A stretch of DNA of 64,000 bases from Armigeres subalbatus (taxonomy: Eukaryota > Arthropoda > Insecta > Diptera > Culicidae), in NCBI RefSeq assembly GCF_024139115.2, contig NC_085141.1, positions 243,155,047-243,219,046 of the forward strand, written 5' to 3'. Shown here in pieces: positions 46,091 through 57,294 of the stretch; the first letter of the stretch is position 1; every line of letters begins with the position of its first letter. Both the position numbers and the translations under genes were made by a program. The notes beneath the pieces were generated by a model. The model made no database searches and had not been told where the DNA came from. It saw only the letters and a list, made by a program, of their open reading frames with translations.

Positions 46091-46316
46091 GGGTTGTTTT
46101 TTGGGAGCACTGGATCCGCGTAAAAAGGCTGCTGTGTGCTCGGTTTTTAAAACAAAATATTTGTTGATTTTCGCGTTGGAAAATATTGCAAGAGATTGCG
46201 GATTAACCGTTTCGGATAGACAACTGGGTTATCATAGTTATATAGGAGGTTTGAAGCTTCTCCGCCGAGCTCAGGTCAAGTATTCCCCCGAGGCCAGCTA
46301 ATGGTCGCCGGCATTT

Positions 46317-47297
46317 ATGATATCATCGTCATCGTGTTCGGTCGAATGCCTCGACATGCATACTCGCTCGAATCAACAGAACCCAAATAGTGATGCAGAT
46401 GTGCTCAGTGAACTTCGATTACTCACTAAATCTGTTCAGGATATCAAACAGGAGTCAATGAATACCCAGACTGCCTTGGAAGTAACCACGGCTCAAATAT
46501 CTGCGTCTATGAAAAACCTAGTGGAGACTACCAGGCACGTAGAAGAATCCCAAGCTTTGTTGGCAAGTAAGTTTGATGATCTCCAATCAGGTTTCAATTT
46601 GTTCAAAGATGAACTAAGTGGTTTGAAGCAAGATAACACCAAACTATGGAAAGAGGTTCACGCGTTGCAAAATAAGAACGACCAATTAGTATCAACTGTA
46701 GACCTGCTGGAAAGTGAGCTTGATAAAGTTAACCGTTCATCGCTGGCAAAAAACGCTATCATTCTTGGGGTTCCGTCGTTGTAAAATGAAGACACCAGAA
46801 AACTTGTACACCATATCATGAACGTTGTCGGTGCTTCGTGCAATGCAGACGGCATCGCTGATGCTAAGCGGATTCAAAGTAGGAACTTTAATAGAAGTGC
46901 ATCACCGATTATCGTTCGTTTCAGTGATGAAAACATCAAGGAAGACTTCTTCGAGAAAAAGCGTGCCCATGGAGTTCTTCTAGCATCAGTTGTATGTGAT
47001 GCTTTTGTCGGATCAACGAACTGGATTACAATACGTGACGAAATAACATCATACGGAAAAAATCTTCTTCAAAAGGCCAAGGATCTTCAAATTTTGGCTG
47101 ATCTGAAATATGTATGGATGGGTAGAGATGGAAAAGTCCTGATTAAGCGGTATGACGGTGCAAAAGTGGAAAAAATAGCTTCGCTTAAGGATTTCGAAAC
47201 GTTCTCAAATGCGTCTCAGAAGAGGCTACTGAATATGTCTAGCACTAGTTCAACTTCATCGCCACAAGCTCCGGCTGCAAAAAGAATCTCTGCATGA
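46317..47297 (+). pseudogene. Element J ORF1: coiled-coil and RRM-like LINE protein, one stop
   Basis: About 327 codons with one in-frame TAA at 46782-46784. Residues about 30-140 form a long coiled coil (VLSELRLLTKSVQDIKQES, then LWKEVHALQNKNDQLVSTVD). From KNAIILGVP a region like the RRM of L1-type ORF1 follows, with SPIIVRFSDENIKEDFFEKK, and a C-terminal domain containing LKYVWMGRDGKVLIKR. Such proteins bind the element's RNA as trimers. The first ATG in frame is used; an earlier start is possible because the frame is open upstream. The stop falls just after GVPSL, so the RNA-binding part would be lost. Confidence 0.75.
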
Positions 47298-48820
47298 GTA
47301 GTTTCCGGTACCAGTCGCATCTGATTATTTACCGATTTCGATCACAACAACTATTATTTTAATACTATTTCTGAGTTGAATAAAAACCTATCGAATCTAC
47401 CAAACCGTGTATCAATAAGAGACTTACAATTTAATATTCGTGGCATGAATTCGCTTGAAAAAATTGATAAAATAAAGGAGTTTTTGGTTACCTACGATAG
47501 AGAGATCGATGTGGTGAGTACTTGGAGAGACTTGGGTGAAAGAAGAGCGTCGGCAACTATTACATAGACGGATACAACAGCTTGTTTTCGTGTCGTCCTG
47601 AATCCCTGGGAGGAGGTCTTATTGTCTACGTACGCCAATCGCTGATATATAGCGAGCTTTTAAACGAACACATCAATGGATTCCACCGCATTTCCTTGCG
47701 AATTGCTATTCAAGATTCTTACTTTGACGTATTCGCTATGTATAGACCACCGTCGTTTGATACTAGTCATTTTCTTCAAACGCTGGACGCAGTTCTGTCT
47801 TCTACTAAATATGGGTCATCCTGCATCGTGGTTGGTGATATCAATATACCCACCAACCAAACGAACAATAGGTTGACTGAGGAATATTTAACATTGTTGA
47901 ATTGCTACAATTTCAAAGTTACAAACACGTTCCCAACAAGACCTGAAAGTAATAATATCCTGGATCATGTCACCTGTTCAAATGTTCTTCTCGATCACGT
48001 CGTCAATAAAACAATATACTCTGAAATAAGTGATCATTGTTTCGTACTCTTAACGTTCCAGAATACTAGGGCTATCTGTACCCGTAGCTTGGAGAAAATT
48101 ATAATCGATCACACTAAACTCAATGAAGAGTTCACAATGGCGATTCAAAATCTCCCTCAAGCACCCGCAACAGAAAACTTGCAATACGTCATTAAACTGT
48201 ATCAGGATTTGAAAGAAAAATGCTCTAGAAAAATTACAGTGCAAGCGAAAATTAAAGGACCTTGTCCCTGGATGACCTTCGATCTCTGGAAACTTATGCA
48301 GCTGAAAGACAGGACCTTAAGTAGAAGCAAGAGATATCCCCGTGATAGCCACTTGCAAGAGCAACTAATGTACGTGTCAAAGTTACTCCGGCGTGTTAAG
48401 CAGCCAGCCAAGAGTCTGTACTATGGAAAGCTGTTACGCGACCCTAATCCAAGAAATATTTGGAAAATGTTAGATAATGTTTTGGGCCGTAACTCTAATG
48501 AATCTCAACAGATTGAACTAGAGCATGGCGGCTGCAATACTAAGGACCCTCATGATGTTGCCGAAATCTTCAACGAGTTCTTCAGTAGTGTCGGACCCCA
48601 GCTAGCCTCCCGAATACCTAGCCAGCGAGATTTCAACAAATTCAGAAGCCTACAATCTATCAGTAACTCCATTTACTTGATTCCCACAACAAAACAAGAA
48701 GTCATCGTGATAATTAAAGAACTGGACAACAACAAAAGCGCTGGACTGGATGGAATTCCTGCATCATTTCTAAAAACCCATTACGACGTTTTCGCCAGTA
48801 TCCTAATGAATGTTTTCATG

Positions 48821-48947
48821 AGTTCAGTGCGTGATCTCTCTTGTTTCGGACACCAGAACGATCGCGTGGTTGGCCGAATTATTGTGTTCTGCATTGCGCG
48901 GCCGGCAATAAAATTAATCAGTTCAGTGCGTGATCTCTCTTGTTTCG
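48821..48947 (+). repeat. 28-bp direct repeats around a 71-bp insert
   Basis: AGTTCAGTGCGTGATCTCTC plus TTGTTTCG occurs at 48821-48848 and 48920-48947. Between them lie 71 bases ending AATAAAATTAATCA. The second repeat abuts the head of SINE-4. The arrangement looks like a target duplication around a very short insert, or a local duplication made when the SINE arrived. Confidence 0.7.
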
Positions 48948-49479
48948 AAGCGGGCTTGGTAGTCATATGGCTACTGCTTCTGCCTCATACGCAGGAGGTC
49001 GTGGGTTCAATCCCAGGTCCGTTCCATTCTCCTACTTTGTATATTTCTTTTTATTTCTCATGTTCTAGCAATCGCTAGAACTGGAAATGGACTTCCATAC
49101 CGTTTCTATTACTATTCCTATACCTTCAACTTGATTATTCTAACAGTAATCTGCTAGAATTGGAAATGAACTTATAGAGCTCGTTTCCTACATCCAGTTA
49201 GAAATTCCATCAGTTACCTTCTCCTATCTATCACATTGGCAGCTCGTTAACCAAGACGGACCTCTGCCTCTCCAACCTAACCCAGAAATTCCAACAAATT
49301 CCGCATGAACTCGTGGCAAGTGCAGAGGTATATTCGGCTTGCTGTGGGCGAGTGATTGCGTTATCATTTCCCCCCTTTCCCTACATTGACTTGCATTCTG
49401 ACGTGGCAGGCGCCAGTATGACCTAACAAATGAGATCACCAGTACTTGTACATTGAAGATGTGTGCTAGTCCCAAGCAA
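48948..49479 (+). mobile_element. tRNA-derived SINE inside element J (SINE-4)
   Basis: The head AAGCGGGCTTGGTAGTC has an anticodon-like loop CTCATAC (CAU) and B box GGTTCAATCCC; the body matches SINE-3 through to GATGT(G/A)TGCTAGTCCCAAGCAA. The AAGCTC tail of SINE-3 is absent, so the 3' end is truncated. It separates the ORF2 blocks of element J (MNVF and NESIDSG). No clean target duplication was recognised at the right side. Confidence 0.8.
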
Positions 49480-50640
49480 TCCCAATACCAATGAAAGTAT
49501 AGATTCTGGTTCCTACTATTTGAAAACCGCTCGTGTGATTCCCATTTACAAGACAGGTTCTAAAAAGGATCCAACTAACTACAGACCGATTTCTGTTTTA
49601 TCGGTTTTCAACAAAGTTCTCGAACGACTTATTGTGGACAGGTTGACTAATTTTCTTGGACTTCATAATATCCTGTATCAGCATCAGTACGGTTTTCGCG
49701 CTGGCTCTAATACGTTGATTGCAGCCAGTGAACTGGTTGATGAAATTTACGATGCAATTGATAAGCGTAAGATAGTCGGAGTTCTATTTCTTGATCTCAA
49801 GAAAGCGTTCGACACGATTGACCATAACATCCTTCTCCAGAAACTCAATATCTATGGAATCAGAGGAACAGCAAACAGTTTAATATGCAGCTATCTGACT
49901 GGCAGAAAACAATTCGTATATGTTAGTAAATTTACTAGCGGATACAGAAGTTTATCGGTAGGAGTACCACAGGGTAGTAACTTAGGCCCACTTTTATTCC
50001 TACTTTATATCAATGATCTGCCGCATCTCCGCCTGCATGGAAAACCAAGACTTTTTGCCGATGACACCTCTATTTCATACATCGGTACTAACGCTGACCA
50101 GATCGTCAATTCAATGAGACAAGATCTGGAAAAACTTCAGGAGTTCTTTTCGGAGAATCTGTTATCGTTAAACCTGACCAAAACGAAGTATGTTTTATTC
50201 CACTCGCCTCGCCTAATCATCTCAAGAAATGAAAACCTAGTGGTGAACTCCACAAAAATTGATGAAGTTGATAGTTTCAAACACTTGGGAATTACACTTG
50301 ACTCAACGTTGTCTTGGAATAATCACATCAGTACACTACAGAAAACTATCAGTTCAACATGCGGAATATTATGGAAAATATGCAAGTTTATACCATCGAA
50401 ACATCTAATGCTGCTTTATCACGCGTTCGTGCAATCCAAAGTCTCCTATCTAGTTTCCATATAGAGCGCTGCAAGTAAAGCAAAGCTCAAATTGATCCAG
50501 ACAACACAAAATCGTTGTTTGAAGATCATTTATAAGAAGCCGAGGCTGTATTCCACCTATAGCCTTTATTCCGAGGCAGCTCAATCAATATTACCAGTTG
50601 CTGCCTTGCGAGATTTGCAAACATTACACAATAGGAAAAA

Positions 50641-52387
50641 AGGAGGTATCTTTGGCCAAAATTATGAATCCTGCAATAAACGGTGGTATTCATCATAAAA
50701 ACATAGATAGAGAAGAAACATATTTTTTCTGAACCTTCAATGGGGTATGGGGCTAATTTTCGGCATAGCATCGATTTTTGTCATATTCTACAAAACCAAC
50801 GGAATTTGGTCACCTTTTGGCTTGCAATAAGCCTGTTTGATGCTAGATAAAATATTAATGGTCATATACTGTATATTCGTGTCACAGACAAATGGACGCA
50901 ACACAGATTTCCTAAAATGATCAAAAAAGCACTATTAGCTTCTTGCGTTGAAAATTCACTGAGTAGAACTTATTAAACCAACAAAGGAGGGCAGAATAGA
51001 TTCAATTAGCGTCATATTGTGACATCAACGAAATGGAATTTCATTTATTTGATATTTCAGAGATTGCTTTCATAATTATAAAAAGGCAAATTGTGGCAAA
51101 GAGTTATTCACACTACTCATCCAACACGTTATCCCAAGTAACAATTTCAATGCTTGTTGGATTTATTTAATTCTTATTGCGGATTTATGACAGCAATCAC
51201 CAAGACTAGAGGTTAAGTTTTATTGGCGTTCTTATTGCTATCAATAAACCTCTTATAAATCTGCTGAAAAAGCTTCAAACGTCAAGTACTGATTGATCTT
51301 ATGGGCAGCTTCAAGGTTGTGACGGAGAGCGTATTAAGTCATATTCTCAAAACTCGATCACAGCCATAATTTTTGGCCGTAATGTGGTCGAATAAATAAC
51401 CCCAATAAGAATATTTGCATTGCAACGAGTTTATTACGGTGTTCGATGAGAGCAACGTTTTTCTGTTCGATATGCATGATGGCCATATTGAAAATAGAAA
51501 AGCATTTCCAAGTCAGTGAAATTCTTTACTGAAATTCACTTTTAAACAATATTTACACCTCGTAAAGGACCTTTCAAGCAATTGGTTAAAATTACAAATA
51601 TATTGACGAAGAAAATCAATAGATTAAGTGGATATTTAGGATATCGATGTTATAATTATGTCCAATTTTATGGCCCAGAACTACAGAATTTTGTCGGCGC
51701 ATAGTGCCCAATCTCATTTTTTTACTAGGTTTCACAATAAAACTGAACGCGCAGCTCGTTTAAATGAATATACTTTATTAAAAAACCTTCATAAATATAT
51801 TCTGTTGTCATTTTTATCTATACAATCCATTTTGTTATTATTTTTCTGTGATGTTTTTTCTTTCTCTTTTTCAAAGCAACCTTTTTGACAGCTGCCGCAG
51901 CCAATTTCCCTTTTTTGCGGGTGGCTTAAAAAGGGTTTTCAAATACTCTTATAATAAGTTTATAGTGGTTATCAAGAGTGGGCCACTTGGTCATATCTTA
52001 CTCTTATAGTGGCCATCACAAGGTCGTCGTGTGGTAGCGGGTTTTATTGTGAGTTCTTATAATTTGATCTTGCAAACCATTTAAAGAGAGGAATAAAGCT
52101 TAAAATGTTACTTGGGATGACACGTTATGGTTAAATTTATAATTTGCTCCAATAATGTAGTAATGTAAAAAATTTAAATTTTGAACAACTTCCCTTCTCA
52201 ACGCTTTAACGCTGCGTAACGCTTTTTATATGGTAGATGATTTTTTCTTGAATTATGCGAAACGTTAAGGCATAACCCTTTCCCTTAAAATGTTATGTGA
52301 ATTGTGTTCGTCACCAAATTCAATTAAAGTGGCATTATTGAGTAACTCAGATTAAAATTTAAAAATAAGAAGTTTACCAAAACACCT
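50641..52387. other. Unassigned AT-rich sequence
   Basis: No gene recognised; the longest frame is 76 codons. It contains short runs of related words (CTTATTGC, CTTATAGTGG) but no clear repeat unit. Confidence 0.35.
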
Positions 52388-52752
52388 GATTAATCCCCCT
52401 AGCGGTAATGTTGTCTTTCTCGTACATTATATGAAAATGTATTTTGGCCATAACTTTTGAGCCCATAGTCCGATCAAGCCTATTTTTAATAGGGAACAAT
52501 TGACCAACGTTCTCTGACGAATGAAACTTGTTGCGAGTAAATCGGTTTAGAGTAAGTGCTTAAAAAAGAGTTAACACCATTTTTGCTCACACACATAAAG
52601 ACATTCACACACCGTACACACAGACATCACCTCAATTCTTCGAACTGAGTCGATCAGTATACAACACTATTAGTTTTTGGGTTATTTTAAATGCTCTTAG
52701 AGCGATCATATAGCTTCTACGTATACTTAGTACACGAGAAAGGCAAAAATGG
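52388..52752 (+). mobile_element. Family X TIR element, compact reference copy
   Basis: Left end GATTAATCCCCCTAGCGG then GTCTTTCTCGTAC; one 167-type module with TTTTGGCCATAACTTTTGAG and GCGAGTAAATCGGTTTAG; a degenerate CA stretch (52590-52622) in place of a long array; then the right module (AGACATCACCTCAATTCTTC) and the right end GTACACGAGAAAGGCAAAAA. At 365 bp it shows the family's ground state and supports reading 5041-25244 as an expanded, invaded copy. Confidence 0.82.
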
Positions 52753-54204
52753 GCAATCTTTAAAATTCGTGTATCTTACAAAGTTGTGAATTTGGGCAGA
52801 ATTTTATTCATGGTCCTCAAAGCTTAAGAGTTCAATAGTGTAGTGTATGATGTTTTACTGCGGGGTATTGCGGGGTACCAAACTGTTTTGTTCGTTAAAT
52901 ATTGCGTAAAATATGCTTTTACAAAACCACTAAAAACTGAATTCTGGACGGAGCTCTCATTACATTATCAAGCCTATTGCATAGATCTGTTTAAGAGCTT
53001 TGTAACGATGTATAAATATGTTACTTTTGAGACGAAAACATGGCAAAGCGGTCCGTTTTCCCAAAAAACGTAAAAATATAATTTCTAGGAGGGGCTAGTT
53101 TGAACGCCCCACCCCTCCCTAAAAATCTTAAAAATAAAAAAATGTCCTGATTATATAAATATAGGTTATAAGCTGTGTATTCATCACATTTAACTCGCCC
53201 AAATCGAAAACTGGCGTTTTGGTAGTTTTGGCCACACCTTTACATGGGGCTGTCCTATTGTGATTAGTACAAATCCAAAAACTGCTCCACAATCAACATT
53301 TTCATCGCAGTTCACACCGTTACGAAACAAGGAACCCTCCAACCCTAACTATTAGTCGCCCTAATACCGAATACGGGAAAAAATCCCAAACATACTATGG
53401 TAGAACAAAATACAATGCCCTTTCAGTATCTATAAGATCCGAGCGCAATCCTCACATTTTTAAAAACCACCTTGAAAACTACATACTGTAGACGAGCGAA
53501 TCCAGTGCAATACTCGGAAACCATTTTTTAAAGCTCCCTTCAAAGAGATATCTTAATCTCACTGGGAGCTTAAGTTCTTCGAGCACTCAACGTTTCAAAA
53601 TCAAAAATCGCCACCAGTTTCTGTCACTTACTAATGTGAGAAATTCGATTTTATACTTGTCATCCGCCTCCATAGCTCGCCGCCGCCCATCGCCACCCAC
53701 CGCTACCCGCCACCTGCCACCCACCACCTGCCACCCACCGCCTGCACTCATCACGCCAACGCTGCCAACATCCTTCACCGATCATACTGATATAAAAAAT
53801 GGCATTGTAATTTTGTGAAAAACTCAAAGGTGCAGCCCAATCGGGTTGTACGCAAAGGTGACGTTGAACTACGTAGCTGTATGTAATATACAGGTTTTCG
53901 ACTTTTCTGTTCGATGAGACCAAAGCAAGCATGTTTCAAGCCCAGGGTGAATCTGCTTTCGCTGTTTATCCTGCTCTCCTGAGATTGAGTGAGATTTTAG
54001 ACTAACATTTAAAAAGGATGATAAAATATTTTTTTCGAATAAACGAGGATGAATAACACTCTCAAGCGATCACATATTCAAATTATCAATGTATTGAAAC
54101 TCGCTAGAGAGTAAGAATCGTTCGATAATTGTATCTTGATTCGAAGCATTATTGGTGAATGCTACTTTTGAACTTTTTTGCCTACATAACACCAAAACAC
54201 AATG
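52753..54204. other. Unassigned sequence with a CCACC-rich minisatellite
   Basis: No gene recognised. At about 53676-53745 imperfect CCACC/CCTGCCAC units form a short C-rich minisatellite, which accounts for the G- and V-rich minus-strand frames there. Confidence 0.45.
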
Positions 54205-54231
54205 CCAAACATTCGATTGAGCTTCATTGTT

Positions 54232-54365
54232 AGCTTAGCTTAGCTTAGACTGACTGTACATATCAATGGTTGCTACTCCGTGATTGATCAGAACTGGTGC
54301 AAATTGCACTACGATCCAAGTGAATAGTGGTTGGGATTTACCAACTACTCTCGAAGTGCACGTTT
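54232..54365 (-). mobile_element. SINE 3' fragment with 27-bp target duplication
   Basis: A 134-bp insert beginning with AGCTTA repeats (54232-54246). Its next segment (GACTGACTGTAC, then GGTTGCTACTCC and TGATCAGA) resembles the tail side of SINE-3 (32410-32450). It is flanked by a perfect 27-bp duplication at 54205-54231 and 54366-54392 (CCAAACATTCGATTGAGC...). In minus orientation the AGCTTA tail is the 3' end, so this is a severely 5'-truncated SINE. Confidence 0.8.
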
Positions 54366-54392
54366 CCAAACATTCGATTGAGCTTCATTGTT

Positions 54393-55350
54393 TACATTAA
54401 ATTGGTATTAGATTAGGGTAAACGTTCCGATAGTCGTGGGTGTTCCAATAGTTGCGATAGTGTTGTTTTTACACAATCTACGTATTTAACGCAGCAACCC
54501 ATATAGTCCATTAATTTGTTGACCTGTCAATACACGAAATACAGGAAAACAGGTTGAGAGTTACATCAAAATTGGTAAAGCATAACTAAAAAAACTTATC
54601 CTTTTCTCGGCTTTGCACCAAAAGTTGCGGTAGTGTTCTTATAGTTACGAGTCCCATATAAAAACCATGCGACTTGCAACTATAGAAACACGAATTAAAA
54701 AATACCGCAACTATTGGAACACTGCACCAATAATTGGAGGTACCATTTTAGGTAACAATGATGGATGCTGCTGCCATTAGGACCCCTTTCGGATCAAATA
54801 TAATTAATAAACTTCCTTGTGCAACCTTGAGGTAAGTGAAATAAAGTATAGGCTTGGTGTGAACCAATAAATAGTGGTGGAACGTGCTTAGTTCCTCCAC
54901 TATTGGGTCTTTTACTCTAGTTTGGTTTACATTTAAATAATAATTTTGTGTTGCAAGATTTGAAAAGTTATCGCCGATAACAACTCGCCTACTTTTCACA
55001 CATGCGAAGTTATCAAATGATAATTCCAAAAATCTGGCTGATAGTGTACCGCTGCGTTGCCTTGGCCGCTGCTTGACAGTTTGAGAGTTTATTGATAATA
55101 ATTATCATTCCTTCACGTGAGGAGTCGGACTTTGCATTTACTCCAGCAGACACCAAGAGCCGAAGAAAGATTACCAGAACGCATTTACTGCAGCAGCGAA
55201 AAATATTCCGAGCCTCTCTACTGGCATCAAAAGACGTAAGCGAGCAGCTGTCGTCAAACGCCCCCATGCTTTACAGAGAAAACGCGCGTGTAAGTTAGCA
55301 GAAACGAGTTAAAAGTCTTGTAAGTTGCATTTAATTTGATCCGATCTAGG
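54393..55350. other. Unassigned AT-rich sequence
   Basis: No gene recognised. The words ATAGTTGCGATAGTG, AAGTTGCGGTAGTG and ACCGCAACTATTGGAAC recur (54450-54740) on both strands and may be a decayed inverted-repeat element. Confidence 0.35.
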
Positions 55351-55540
55351 ATGTTTCGGGTGGGAAACATTCTCACACCCTGGGCATAGTGTATCCATTG
55401 TATTTACCACACAAGATACATACTAATGCAATGGCGGGCAAGGAAAGCTTTTAATCAATAACTAAAGAAATACTAATAGATTACTAAGTTGAAAAGCAAG
55501 TCAAGTTCCAGTTGGAATGTAGTGCTATGGAAGAAGAAGC
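55351..55540 (+). mobile_element. Probable 5'-truncated SINE ending in a GAA tail
   Basis: The segment CACACCCTGGGCATAGTG, then CCACACAAGATACATACT, ending ATGTAGTGCTATGGAAGAAGAAG resembles, from memory, the 3' half of an abundant mosquito SINE whose head type is at 30639. It has a short (GAA)n tail. No duplication was identified and the left edge is unsure. Confidence 0.45.
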
Positions 55541-56103
55541 TTGCAATGCACTTATGAGATTGACTGATTCACCGAAACTAATTCCTAAACTGTTAGCGAG
55601 TGTCAGTACTAAATATTATCATACGTATATATTGTAATACACTGGAGTCATTTTTTATGCGGATGATATGGGCCACGTGAATTAAAACAAAGTTAAACCC
55701 AGCGTAAATTCCAAAGTATGTCTGAATGAACCGCAGAAATCCCGAAATTCGAGTGAAAAAAATCGCATAAAAAGCGATTCGTGTAAAATACAACCGCGTA
55801 AAAAACGACTTCAGTGTATATCGGGAAGCGTTGACTCTTGCTTGATCGAATGGTCCAAGAAAATTGAAAATCCATCGAGAAATGGCTGAGATATTATCGA
55901 TCAAAGTCTATCGTATTTTCGTGACGTTTTTCGGTTTTTTGCAATTTTAAAGTGTACCCCAATATAGAAAAGACAGACGTAGTTCTACGTCAAAAAACTT
56001 GTTTTTGAGAAAAGATGGGAGGTTTTGTGCCTCCTGGAGGAAAAAGCTTGGAAAAAGCTTACTCCCTGAGAAAACAGTACAAAAAATCAATAAATAAAAA
56101 TAA
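55541..56103. other. Unassigned sequence ending in an A-rich stretch
   Basis: No gene recognised. It ends CAATAAATAAAAATAA directly before the second piece of RTE element H; this A-rich edge could be the 3' tail of whatever was inserted into H. Confidence 0.4.
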
Positions 56104-57290
56104 ATATGCCCCATCTACAAGAAAGGCGACAAGCTGGAGTGTGGGAACTTTCGAGCAATCACCATCCTTAATGCCGCCTACAAAGTGATATCCCAGATAT
56201 TCTTCCGCCGTCTGTCACCATTAGTGAATGAGTTCGGGGAAGTTATCAAGCCGGCTTCGTTGACGGCCGCTCGACAACGGACCAGATCTTTACTGTACGG
56301 CAAATCCTTCAAAAATGCCGTGAATACCAGGTCCCAACGCACCATCTGTTCGTTGATTCCAAGGCAGCATACGACAGTATAGACCGTGTAGAGCTATGGA
56401 AAATTATGGGCGAGAACAGCTTTCCTGGGAAGCTTACCAGACTGATCAAAGCAACGGTGGATGGTGTGCAAAACAGTGTGAAGATTTCGGGCGAACACTC
56501 CAGTTCGTTCGAATCGCGCCCGGGACTAAGACAAGGTGATGGACTTTCGTGCCTGTTGTTCAACATTGCGCTAGAAGGTGTCATGCGGAGAGCCGGGTGT
56601 AACAGCCGGGTACGATTTTCAACAGATCCAATCAATTTATTTGCTTCGCGGATGACATGGACATTGTCGGCCGAACATTTGCAAAGGTGGCAGAACTGTA
56701 CACCCGCCTGAAACGTGAAGCAACAAAAGTTGGACTGGTGGTGAATGCGTCAAAGACTCCAAAGACTCAAAGGGCTCCAGAAGAAACTGCGGTCGAAAAA
56801 GATTCGCCACCGCACCAAATGTGTCATGTACAAGACGCTAATAAGACCGGTAGTCCTCTACGGACATGAAACATGGACAATGCTCGAGGAGGACTTGCAA
56901 GCACTCGGAGTATTCGAGAGACGGGTGCTTATGACCATCTTTGGCGGTGTGCAAGAAGACGGTGTGTGGCGGCGAAGAATGAACCACGACCTCGCCCAAC
57001 TCTACGGCGAACCCAGTATCCAGAAGGTAGCTGAAGCCGGAAGGGTACGACGGGCAGGACATGTTGCAAGAATGCCGGACAGCAGCCCTGCAAAGATAGT
57101 TTTCGCTTCCGATCCGGCAGGTACGAGACGGCGTGGAGCGTAGCGAGCGAGATGGGCAGACCAGGTGCAAAACGACTTGGCGAGCGTGGGGCGTATCCGA
57201 GGATGGAGAGATGCGGCCTCGAACCGTGTATTGTGGCGTCAAATTGTTGATTCATTGTTATATGTTTAGATGGAAACTAAATAAATGAAT
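56104..57290 (+). pseudogene. RTE-clade element H, second piece (RT, C-terminus and tail)
   Basis: Continues the piece ending at 46090, starting ATATGCCCCATCTACAAGAAAG ([15 protein letters not shown]). RT motifs follow in broken frames: [51 protein letters not shown] and ADDMDIVGRTF. A deletion near 56745-56775 removes the part equivalent to NMLVGG...SRAYYG. The end has YGHETWTMLEEDLQALGVFE and RAGHVARMPDS and a short tail TAAATAAATGAATG near 57290. Same family as E, G and L. Confidence 0.87.
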
Positions 57291-57294
57291 GCAT

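Larger units (their letters stand above)
46091..50640 (+). mobile_element. CR1/L2-like non-LTR retrotransposon J, interrupted by a SINE
   Basis: Plus-strand LINE with a coiled-coil ORF1 (46317-47297), EN-RT ORF2 (47376-50698 in pieces) and an apparent 5' UTR starting where element H is cut. Motifs such as DLKKAFDTIDHNILLQKLN and LFADDTSISY are those of the CR1/L2/Daphne group; the exact clade is not certain. No clear 3' tail was found after the C-terminal frame, and similarity to such proteins seems to fade near 50630. It carries an ORF1 stop, an ORF2 frameshift, a SINE insertion and a late stop. Confidence 0.8.
47376..50698 (+). pseudogene. Element J ORF2: endonuclease-reverse transcriptase, broken
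   Basis: The nuclease starts RDLQFNIRGMNS, with a frameshift near 47545 before YIDGYNSLFSCRPESLGGG. Further blocks are FAMYRPPSFD, IVVGDINIPTNQ, NNILDHVTCS and SEISDHCFVLL. The linker runs to NKSAGLDGIPASFLKTHYD and is cut near 48820 by inserted sequence and a SINE. It resumes near 49485 with YLKTARVIPIYKTGSKKDP, TNYRPISVLSVFNKVLERL, YGFRAGSNT, DLKKAFDTIDH, GVPQGSNLGPLLF and LFADDTSI. TAG at 50462-50464 follows YLVSI, where tryptophan is usual. The frame then continues to 50698, but the last 20 or so residues no longer look like the family. Confidence 0.82.

Noticed and set aside
53587..53932. Glycine- and tryptophan-rich minus-strand peptides
   Set aside because: They are produced by the CCACC-type minisatellite at 53676-53745.
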